Below are positions 1 through 5,610 of a stretch of DNA of 7,004 bases, one piece after another. The stretch is from an uncultured Eubacteriaceae bacterium. Lineage in GTDB: Bacteria > Bacillota > Clostridia > Oscillospirales > Acutalibacteraceae. The stretch lies in contig CALCVR010000188.1 of assembly GCA_937905915.1 (NCBI GenBank), forward strand, positions 1-7,004, in the 5' to 3' direction. Within the stretch, counting starts at the first letter, position 1; each line of letters opens with the position of its first letter. Made by a program: the position numbers and the translations under genes. The notes under the pieces are model-generated. The model had not been told where the DNA came from. It worked only from the letters and a program-made list of their open reading frames with translations, and searched no databases.

Positions 1-192
1 TCCAGCGATATTGATGGACTTACCAAGAGTCCCCACGCGAATCGGTCCCAGATGATCGATTTTTAATAGGATCTGCGCTTGGATCATAGTGAGCCCATAT
101 TGCTTACACGCCGGCTCAAAAGTACGAGCCAATTGTTCATTAATATCGCGTAAAGAATCCCAAAGATAGTATTTAAATTCTGTAAATTCCAT
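1..192 (-). CDS. MarR-family transcriptional regulator, N-terminal part (runs off left edge)
   Basis: Reading leftward from the ATG at 192-190, the frame is open to the window edge and gives 64 residues. Residues 1-32 look like the N-terminal dimerisation helix of MarR proteins. Residues 33-48 (YGLTMIQAQILLKIDH) match the family's 'LT..Q...L..I' helix, and residues 51-62 (IRVGTLGKSINI) match the 'l.v.eLa..l.i' start of the winged helix-turn-helix. The recognition helix, wing and C-terminal helices lie outside the window, so ligand and targets cannot be judged. A weak AGAGG at 206-210 lies about 13 bases upstream of the start, longer than ideal. GC content is 80 of 192 bases by hand count, lower than the genes to the right, and A/T-ending codons are frequent. 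MarR proteins usually repress themselves and neighbouring genes; the dyad in its own promoter fits this, but that is inference. Confidence 0.82.
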   Translation of the reverse strand, partial: MEFTEFKYYLWDSLRDINEQLARTFEPACKQYGLTMIQAQILLKIDHLGPIRVGTLGKSINIAG

Positions 193-251
193 TTAAACAT
201 CCCAACCTCTCACATATGTCTTTTACTATTTATTGTTTTATATTTTATTAT

Positions 252-279
252 ATAGTATCATTATAATATACTAAGTCAA
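252..279 (-). promoter_or_regulatory. Probable sigma-A promoter of the MarR-family gene
   Basis: On the minus strand a -35 element TTGACT (279-274) is followed after 16 bases by TACTAT (257-252). A TG dinucleotide one base upstream of the -10 makes an extended -10. Transcription would start near 245 and leave a leader of about 50 bases before the marR ATG at 192. The area is very AT-rich, so chance matches are possible, but the TTGACT hexamer with good spacing is the best candidate in this gap. Confidence 0.5.
253..273. promoter_or_regulatory. Inverted repeat, candidate MarR operator
   Basis: The arms TAGTAT (253-258) and ATACTA (268-273) are exact inverted repeats separated by 9 bases. They fill the spacer between the proposed marR -35 and -10 elements and overlap the -10. 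MarR dimers typically bind AT-rich palindromes of about this size within their own promoters. The link to this MarR protein is inference, and the low base complexity means a chance dyad cannot be excluded. Confidence 0.35.
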
Positions 280-328
280 TTGATTTTTTATCTTTACATA
301 AGAAAGCAGCGATAAAAAGAGAAAAAAA

Positions 329-368
329 GTGGAATTTGATCCCACCAAGAAAGGTTGTTTCTGGTGGT
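329..368. other. Hairpin-capable segment upstream of the glyA promoter
   Basis: CCACCA (342-347) plus GAAA (349-352) can pair with TTTC (358-361) plus TGGTGG (362-367), giving a 10-bp stem with one bulged A and a five-base loop. CCAC (342-345) can instead pair with GTGG (329-332). The segment lies upstream of the proposed glyA promoter and has no adjacent T-run, so it is neither an evident terminator nor part of the predicted glyA leader. It could be a protein-binding dyad or chance. The rest of the 193-475 gap is AT-rich DNA with no gene I can support. Confidence 0.3.
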
Positions 369-384
369 AATTCTATGAGATGGC

Positions 385-413
385 TTGTGTTTTTGTAAGA
401 ATTTGTGTATAAT
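385..413 (+). promoter_or_regulatory. Sigma-A promoter for the glyA operon
   Basis: A -35-like TTGTGT (385-390) is separated by exactly 17 bases from a perfect -10 TATAAT (408-413). Transcription would begin around 420, giving a leader of about 55 bases before the glyA ATG at 476. It is the only well-formed promoter seen on the plus strand. Because the gaps further down are 9-27 bases, it probably drives all four genes to 4260. Confidence 0.68.
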
Positions 414-475
414 AGGAGAAATTATATGGGTTTTAAAAAGTATAAACTTACAAAAAATAGGATGGAGGCACCTTT

Positions 476-1729
476 ATGTATGCAGATATGATGGATACCA
501 TTGGATTTGTGGGCAAGTATGACCCGGAAGTCAGCCAAGCTATGGAGAAAGAATTGGGCCGTCAGCGCCGCAATTTGGAACTCATCGCTTCGGAGAATCT
601 GGTTTCCCCGGCCGTTATGGCGGCCATGGGCAGCGTGCTCACCAATAAATATGCAGAGGGATATCCCGGCAAACGCTATTACGGCGGCTGCGAATATGTG
701 GACGTTGTGGAAAACATCGCCAGGGACAGAGCCAAGAAATTGTTTGGCGCAGAGCATGCCAATGTTCAACCCCATTCCGGCGCCCAGGCAAACCAGGCGG
801 TTTATTTTGCCTTCCTCAACCCCGGCGATACCGTGCTGGGCATGAATCTGGCTCACGGCGGCCATCTGACCCACGGCTCCCCGGTCAATATGTCGGGCAA
901 ATACTATAACTTCATTCCTTACGGCGTGGATGACGTCACCCACCGCATTGACTACGATAAGCTGCGTGAACTGGCCCTGGAAAACAAACCCAAGATGATC
1001 GTGGCCGGCGCCAGCGCTTATCCCCGCATCATCGATTTTGAACGCCTTGGCCAGATTGCCAAGGAAGTGGGAGCCATGTTGATGGTGGATATGGCCCACA
1101 TCGCCGGCTTGGTGGCGGCGGGATTGCATCCTTCGCCCGTGCCTTATGCCGATATCGTCACCACTACTACCCACAAGACCCTGCGCGGCCCCCGCGGCGG
1201 CCTGATCCTCTGCCGCGAGGAGTATGCAAAACAGATCGATAAAGCCGTGTTCCCCGGCAACCAAGGTGGTCCTTTGATGCATGTCATCGCCGCCAAGGCC
1301 GTCTGCCTGGGCGAGGCGCTGACGCCTGAGTTCAAACAGTACCAGCAGCGGGTCAAGGACAACGCTGCCGCTTTGGCCAAGGGCCTTACTGACCGGGGCG
1401 TCAATCTGGTGTCCGGCGGCACCGACAACCATCTGATGCTGGTGGACCTGCGCAGCCTCAACATCACCGGCAAAGAGCTGGAGCATCGTCTGGACGAGGT
1501 ATACATCACCGCCAATAAGAATACCATCCCCAACGAGCCCTTGAGCCCCTTTGTGACCAGCGGCCTGCGTTTGGGCACTCCGGCGGTCACCAGCCGCGGT
1601 CTGGGCGTAGAGGATATGGACGTCATCGCAGACGCCATCTACCGCACCGCCACCGATTTTGAACATTCGGCCGACGCTGTCCGCGCACAGGTCACCGAGC
1701 TGTGCAACAAATATCCCCTTTATGAATAA
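476..1729 (+). CDS. glyA: Serine hydroxymethyltransferase
   Basis: This PLP enzyme interconverts serine plus tetrahydrofolate with glycine plus 5,10-methylene-tetrahydrofolate in the cytoplasm, the main entry point of one-carbon units. The 417-residue product has the usual bacterial GlyA length. Visible hallmarks are [14 protein letters not shown] (28-41), [13 protein letters not shown] (59-71), the PLP-contacting VDMAHIAGL (204-212, with Asp205 and His208), and the PLP-lysine motif [14 protein letters not shown] with Lys234. Near the C-terminus, [14 protein letters not shown] (362-375) is the family motif with the substrate-carboxylate arginine. The start is set by GGAGG (464-468) seven bases upstream of the ATG and by an N-terminus (DMMDTI..YDPEV) typical of clostridial GlyA. 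It is first in a four-gene operon behind a sigma-A-type promoter. All catalytic residues I can recognise are intact. Confidence 0.98.
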   Translation: MYADMMDTIGFVGKYDPEVSQAMEKELGRQRRNLELIASENLVSPAVMAAMGSVLTNKYAEGYPGKRYYGGCEYVDVVENIARDRAKKLFGAEHANVQPHSGAQANQAVYFAFLNPGDTVLGMNLAHGGHLTHGSPVNMSGKYYNFIPYGVDDVTHRIDYDKLRELALENKPKMIVAGASAYPRIIDFERLGQIAKEVGAMLMVDMAHIAGLVAAGLHPSPVPYADIVTTTTHKTLRGPRGGLILCREEYAKQIDKAVFPGNQGGPLMHVIAAKAVCLGEALTPEFKQYQQRVKDNAAALAKGLTDRGVNLVSGGTDNHLMLVDLRSLNITGKELEHRLDEVYITANKNTIPNEPLSPFVTSGLRLGTPAVTSRGLGVEDMDVIADAIYRTATDFEHSADAVRAQVTELCNKYPLYE

Positions 1730-1746
1730 TTGACAGGAGATCTTCC

Positions 1747-2529
1747 ATGGCTTTTTTGCAGATGGATTTGAAATCGGCTGTGCTGGATATGCAGACCAGC
1801 CTTTACGTCACCATTCCCTGTGAAACCCACCCTGTGCCCCAGGAGGGGTACAGGGTGGCCTATTTGTTGCACGGTATCGGCAATAACCACTCCAATTGGA
1901 TGCGCAATACATCGGTGGAGCGTTACGCCAATGAGCGGGGCATCGCCTTGGTGATGCCAGAGGTACAGCGCAGCTTTTACACCGATATGCGCTACGGAAT
2001 GGATTATTTTACTTATGTCACAGAGGAGCTTCCCAAGCGATGCCGGGAGCTGTTCCCCTTCGCCTCAAAGAGGGAGGATACCTTTGTAGCCGGGGTGTCT
2101 ATGGGCGGATACGGCGCCTTCAAATGCGCCTTGAGCCGTCCGGACGTGTTTGGCCGGGCGGCGTCCCTTTCGGGAGCGCTGGACGCGGTGGAGACCATGA
2201 AACTGGCAGACGAGCATCAGCAGCGGGAAATGGTGGCGTTATACGACCCTGAAGCCCCTGTCCCGCCGGAATGCGATTTGTATCATCTGGTCCACAAATG
2301 TAAGACGTCCGGCGAAATACCCGGGCTCTATTTCTGCTGTGGGGAAGATGATTTCTTGTTGGAACAAAACCACAGCTTCTGCCGCTATTTGGACAATCTC
2401 TCGGTCGCTTACCGGTATGAAGAGGGGCCTGGGGAACATCAGTGGAGCTTTTGGGATAACTACATCCAACGGGCCCTGGATTTCTTTTTAGAAGAATCTT
2501 GCCCCAAAGGGTACAAAACGATAAAATAA
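1747..2529 (+). CDS. Alpha/beta-hydrolase esterase, tributyrin-esterase-like (esterase D family)
   Basis: A 260-residue protein of the 'putative esterase' alpha/beta-hydrolase family (PF00756 type), which includes lactic-acid-bacterial tributyrin esterase EstA and S-formylglutathione hydrolases. The oxyanion-hole segment YLLHGIGNNHSNW is at 39-51. The nucleophile elbow GVSMGGYGAF (116-125) puts the catalytic serine at 118. The acid is probably Asp202 in CGEDDFLLEQN (198-208), and the histidine is His231 in GEHQWSFWD (229-237). There is no signal peptide or membrane segment, so it should be cytoplasmic and act on small soluble acyl esters or thioesters. AGGAG (1735-1739) lies seven bases before the ATG, and only 17 bases separate it from glyA, so the two are co-transcribed. 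The substrate is unknown. The link to glyA could reflect one-carbon (formyl-thiol) chemistry, but that is speculation. Confidence 0.9.
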   Translation: MAFLQMDLKSAVLDMQTSLYVTIPCETHPVPQEGYRVAYLLHGIGNNHSNWMRNTSVERYANERGIALVMPEVQRSFYTDMRYGMDYFTYVTEELPKRCRELFPFASKREDTFVAGVSMGGYGAFKCALSRPDVFGRAASLSGALDAVETMKLADEHQQREMVALYDPEAPVPPECDLYHLVHKCKTSGEIPGLYFCCGEDDFLLEQNHSFCRYLDNLSVAYRYEEGPGEHQWSFWDNYIQRALDFFLEESCPKGYKTIK

Positions 2530-2556
2530 CAGCTGTGGAGAGGAGGCGGTTTTCAT

Positions 2557-3846
2557 ATGTCCGCACCATTAGCCGATCGGATGCGGCCGCAGACGTTGGA
2601 TGACGTGGTGGGCCAGACCCATATGTTGGGGCCGGGCAAGGCGTTGCGCAATATCATCCAGTCGGGCAACATCCCCAACATGATCTTTTACGGTCCGCCC
2701 GGCGTAGGAAAAACCACCGTCGCTTCTATCATCGCCCAGCAGACCCATCGCCGTCTCCACAAGCTCAACGGCACCACCGCCTCCACGGCCGACATCAAAG
2801 CGGTGGTGGGGGAACTTGACACCTTGGCCGCTCCTGGAGGGGTGCTGCTCTACCTGGATGAAATCCAGTATTTTAACAAACGCCAGCAGCAGACACTTTT
2901 GGAACATATTGAAAACGGCAGTATTACCCTGATAGCCTCCACCACGGAGAACCCGTATTTTTACGTGTACGGCGCTATTTTGAGCCGGTGTACGGTGTTT
3001 GAATTCCATCCCGTGGAGCCGGAAGAGGTGGAACGGGCAGTGACAAGGGCCTTCCGTTTCCTGGAGGAGGAGCGGAAGGAGACCATCCGCTTGGATGGGA
3101 ATATTGCCCACGACATTGCCGTGGCCTGCGGCGGGGACGTGCGCAAATCCATCAATGCGGTGGAGCTGTGCGTCATGGCGGCCCCTGTGGAGGATGGGGT
3201 TCGTACTGTGACTTCCCAGCAGGTGGAGCAGCTGGCCCAGCGCAGCTCCATGCGCTATGACCGGGACGGCGACCAGCATTATGACATTTTGTCGGCCTTC
3301 CAGAAATCCATGCGTGGATCCGATCCGGATGCAGCCCTTCATTATCTGGCCCGTCTGCTGGAGGCAGGGGATCTTCCATCGGCCTGCCGACGGCTGATGG
3401 TATGCGCTTGTGAGGACATGGGGCTTGCCTATCCCATGGGCATCGCCGTGGTAAAGGCCTGTGTGGATGCCGCCTTTCAGGTGGGACTGCCCGAGGCCAT
3501 CATCCCCTTGAGCGACGCGGTGGTGCTGGTGGCTACCGCCCCCAAATCCAACTCCGCCTATATGGGGTATTTGGCAGCGGCGGAAGATATCCGTGCCGGT
3601 AAAACGGGGGACATCCCCGCTTATCTCAAGGACTGCCATTACCAAGGCGCCAAAAAGATGGGGAGGGGCCTTACCTACCAGTATCCCCACAACTTTCCCC
3701 GCCATTGGGTAGAGCAGCAATACTTGCCCGATCGATTGAAGGACGCATCCTATTATCAGTTTGGAGAGAATAAGAATGAGCAGGCGGCCAAAGCTTATTG
3801 GGATGCCGTCAAAGGCTTCCCCCAAGGCCGCGCCCAAAAGGAGTGA
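2557..3846 (+). CDS. rarA: Replication-associated recombination protein A (AAA+ ATPase, RarA/MgsA)
   Basis: RarA is a cytoplasmic AAA+ ATPase of the clamp-loader clade, related to eukaryotic WRNIP1/Mgs1, that acts at stalled replication forks and interacts with SSB. The 429 residues are close to family length. The opening RPQTLDDVVGQTHMLGPGKAL (10-30) is the family signature. Walker A is GPPGVGKTT (46-54), Walker B is LLYLDEIQ (97-104), followed by the RarA-typical FNKRQQ. Sensor 1 is STTENP (128-133), the likely arginine finger is Arg144 in SRC, and sensor 2 is GGDVRKSIN (192-200) with Arg196. The C-terminal tetramerisation region has ARLLEAGDLPSACRRL (265-280), EDMGLAYP (286-293) and YQYPHNF (374-380). 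AGGAGG (2541-2546) precedes the ATG by ten bases, supporting the start. The gaps of 27 bases to the esterase and 9 to the next gene mark it as an internal operon gene. Confidence 0.97.
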   Translation: MSAPLADRMRPQTLDDVVGQTHMLGPGKALRNIIQSGNIPNMIFYGPPGVGKTTVASIIAQQTHRRLHKLNGTTASTADIKAVVGELDTLAAPGGVLLYLDEIQYFNKRQQQTLLEHIENGSITLIASTTENPYFYVYGAILSRCTVFEFHPVEPEEVERAVTRAFRFLEEERKETIRLDGNIAHDIAVACGGDVRKSINAVELCVMAAPVEDGVRTVTSQQVEQLAQRSSMRYDRDGDQHYDILSAFQKSMRGSDPDAALHYLARLLEAGDLPSACRRLMVCACEDMGLAYPMGIAVVKACVDAAFQVGLPEAIIPLSDAVVLVATAPKSNSAYMGYLAAAEDIRAGKTGDIPAYLKDCHYQGAKKMGRGLTYQYPHNFPRHWVEQQYLPDRLKDASYYQFGENKNEQAAKAYWDAVKGFPQGRAQKE

Positions 3847-3855
3847 TTGTAACCT

Positions 3856-4260
3856 ATGCCAATATCCAGTACCGGTGCTAAGATCTATGTGGAGCGCAAA
3901 CGTCTGCTTTTTTTCGGTTTACCCTGGACTTTTACCAAATACACCTTAAATCCCAAGAAGCTGCTCATCAATACAGGGCTCCTTACTTCGGTGGAAAATG
4001 AGATTTTGCTTTACCGTGTGATGGACATCACTGTCAAACGCAGCCTGATGCAAAAGATTTTCCGACTGGGCAGTATTCAAGTCATCTCGTCGGATAAAAC
4101 CTGCCCCAACCTAGAGATTAAAAATATCCGCAATGTGACCCAATTCCGGGAAGCCCTCTCCGAATATATTGAGGAATCCCGTCGGCAGTACCGCATGCGT
4201 GCCGGCGAGATCATCGACGATTACGACGACCCTGGGGATGATATGGACTTTGACCAATAA
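3856..4260 (+). CDS. Small bacterial PH-domain (bPH_2, YdbS/YdbT-like) protein with acidic tail
   Basis: This 134-residue protein has no assigned function. Residues about 24-107 follow the bacterial pleckstrin-homology pattern of the YdbS/YdbT family: a beta strand with Tyr29-Leu31, then LLINTGLL (36-43), ENEILLYRVMDITV (47-60), a basic KRSLMQKIFRLGSIQV (61-76) and a closing helix TQFREALSEYIEES (95-108). I see no membrane-spanning helix, unlike many members of this group, so it is probably soluble. The last 17 residues contain nine Asp/Glu and look disordered. AAGGAG (3838-3843) overlaps the end of rarA and lies 12 bases before the ATG. With a 9-base gap, translation is probably coupled to rarA. 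GC appears lower than in rarA. It is the last gene before the terminator; its ligand is unknown. Confidence 0.8.
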   Translation: MPISSTGAKIYVERKRLLFFGLPWTFTKYTLNPKKLLINTGLLTSVENEILLYRVMDITVKRSLMQKIFRLGSIQVISSDKTCPNLEIKNIRNVTQFREALSEYIEESRRQYRMRAGEIIDDYDDPGDDMDFDQ

Positions 4261-4280
4261 ATAAAAAAACCTACAGATCG

Positions 4281-4321
4281 AAAATGCCCCTTCACTGACT
4301 TTCGTCGGGAAGGGGCATTTT
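4281..4321. terminator. Bidirectional intrinsic terminator between convergent operons
   Basis: AAAATGCCCCTTC (4281-4293) is perfectly complementary to GAAGGGGCATTTT (4309-4321). Inside it, CTGAC (4295-4299) pairs with GTCGG (4304-4308, one T-G wobble), leaving one bulged A and a TTTC loop. The result is an 18-bp stem with A-runs on one foot and T-runs on the other, so it can end transcription both from the glyA-PH operon and from the argS-homocysteine methyltransferase operon. An additional T7 run for the minus strand lies at 4263-4269. Confidence 0.93.
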
Positions 4322-4333
4322 ATCTTATCCGTT

Positions 4334-5563
4334 TTAATACACAATGGCGCCGTACCGCTCGGCAATGCGGCGAAGTAGGCGCTCGTCTATTTCGCTGTCG
4401 GAATCCACTAGGGCCCGGCCATGATATAACATCAAGGCCTCGTCCAAAGCGTCAGGATCGTCGGACAAGATGGAGATGGGCAAACGGGACATCTGCGCAT
4501 CCATGGCCAGCTGACGGGCTTCCTCAGAGTTACGAACCTCCACCTTGACCACATTGACCTGCTCGTCCTCAATATCGATCAGGGCGTCGGCCAAACCGTA
4601 ATCGCAAGGGATAGGGTCGCTGAGCACAATGTCGTCTCCCAGGAAAAAGGCCTCGTCCTCGCGGGTGGCCACAAAGTCGTCGGCTCCGCCCCGGATCTTA
4701 ACCGGCGGAAGATCGGGCAAAAACCGGGCTAGATGCGAAATATGCTCTGGCGTAGTACCGCAGCATCCGCCCACCACCCGTGCACCCGCCCTCAAGAGGG
4801 GAGAGAACTGGGAAGCGAATTCCTCAGGAGTCAAACGATCCTCTTCGTCGGCTTCGGAGAGCCCGGCGTCGGCCTTGGCGATCAGCGGGACGGTGGCAAA
4901 CATCCGGGCTTCCTCCAAAAGCTCCACCATATCCTCCGGGATGGAACAGCTGAGTCCCACGGCATCCGCTCCCATAGCCTGGAGAGTGATGAGGGAGGGG
5001 AGAAAAAGGCTGCCAGACAAGGTATGACCCGTCTGGTCGGCGCTGAGACAGCACAACACCGGCAAATGGGATTGTTTAGCGGCCAGCAGCGCGGCACGGG
5101 CCTCCGGTAGGCTGGTCATGCTCTCTAGAAACAGGAAGTCTACCCCGCATTCCCGCAGGATTGATACCTGTTCTCGATAAACAGTAAGCCATTTTTCAAA
5201 TACCACATCGCCGTCCCACTCATCATCCTCATCAGAGGGGAGGATGCCGGTGGGGGAGAGGGTGCCGCCTACCAAAGCGCTATCCCCGACGGTATCCCGG
5301 GTGAAGCCCACCAATTTCTGATTGAACTGTACCATATGGTCGCCGAGGCCGTAGAGGTTGAGCCTTGCCCGGTTGGCGCCGAAGGTGGGGGCCAGGACAG
5401 CGTGGGAACCGGCGGCCACAAAAGCGCGCTGGAGCTGGGACAGCACCTCTGGATGCTCCAGAATCCATTGCTCGGTGCAGACGCCGTGAGGCATCCCGGC
5501 GGCGAGACAATGGGTTTCAGTGGCGCCGTCCAATAAAAAGGGAAGATTATAGGGGAAAGACAT
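4334..5563 (-). CDS. Homocysteine S-methyltransferase family protein with unusual C-terminal extension
   Basis: From the ATG at 5563 the protein has 409 residues. Residues 1 to about 285 are a homocysteine-binding TIM barrel, as in MetH module 1, BHMT and MmuM, which methylate homocysteine to methionine. The zinc cysteines are visible: Cys206 in GLSCS and Cys267-Cys268 in GGCCGTTPEH. LESMTSLPEARAAL (147-160) is also typical. The N-terminal loop reads LDGATETH (11-18), where the family has DGAxGT, so one glycine is Glu. Residues about 300-409 resemble the start of the MetH pterin-binding barrel (RLPISILSDDPDALDEAL then RRIAERYGAIV) and end abruptly. No cobalamin domain is present, so the methyl donor (methyl-folate through a partner, S-methylmethionine or betaine) is unknown. 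The start is uncertain: ATG 5590 (418 residues) or GTG 5614 (426) are in frame. I preferred 5563 because family members start just before this motif. It follows argS directly. Confidence 0.88.
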   Translation of the reverse strand: MSFPYNLPFLLDGATETHCLAAGMPHGVCTEQWILEHPEVLSQLQRAFVAAGSHAVLAPTFGANRARLNLYGLGDHMVQFNQKLVGFTRDTVGDSALVGGTLSPTGILPSDEDDEWDGDVVFEKWLTVYREQVSILRECGVDFLFLESMTSLPEARAALLAAKQSHLPVLCCLSADQTGHTLSGSLFLPSLITLQAMGADAVGLSCSIPEDMVELLEEARMFATVPLIAKADAGLSEADEEDRLTPEEFASQFSPLLRAGARVVGGCCGTTPEHISHLARFLPDLPPVKIRGGADDFVATREDEAFFLGDDIVLSDPIPCDYGLADALIDIEDEQVNVVKVEVRNSEEARQLAMDAQMSRLPISILSDDPDALDEALMLYHGRALVDSDSEIDERLLRRIAERYGAIVY

Positions 5564-5610
5564 GGTTTGATTCAGCCTTTCATCTTTCATAAAATAGGAT
5601 TCTTTTAGGG

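Noticed and set aside
284..318. AT-rich inverted repeat TTTTTATC/GATAAAAA upstream of glyA
   Set aside because: The arms are almost pure A/T with an 18-base loop in an AT-rich gap, so a chance match is likely, and the position does not fit a terminator for any gene seen.
193..475. Riboswitch, T-box or other structured leader upstream of glyA
   Set aside because: I found no T-box AGGGTGG-type sequence, no glycine, SAM or folate riboswitch core that I recognise, and the predicted leader is only about 55 bases.
422..1666. A 414-codon open frame on the minus strand opposite glyA
   Set aside because: It mirrors glyA almost end to end, has no recognisable domain, and its low-complexity Gly/Ala/His-rich composition is what the antisense of C/G-ending codons produces. 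glyA itself is unmistakable.
2569..3837. A 422-codon open frame on the minus strand opposite rarA
   Set aside because: Same explanation: an antisense shadow of a GC-biased gene, with no family motif and no independent promoter or ribosome-binding site that I could see.
2530..3855. 6S RNA gene next to rarA, a common neighbour in Firmicutes
   Set aside because: The gaps on either side of rarA are only 27 and 9 bases, leaving no room for it.
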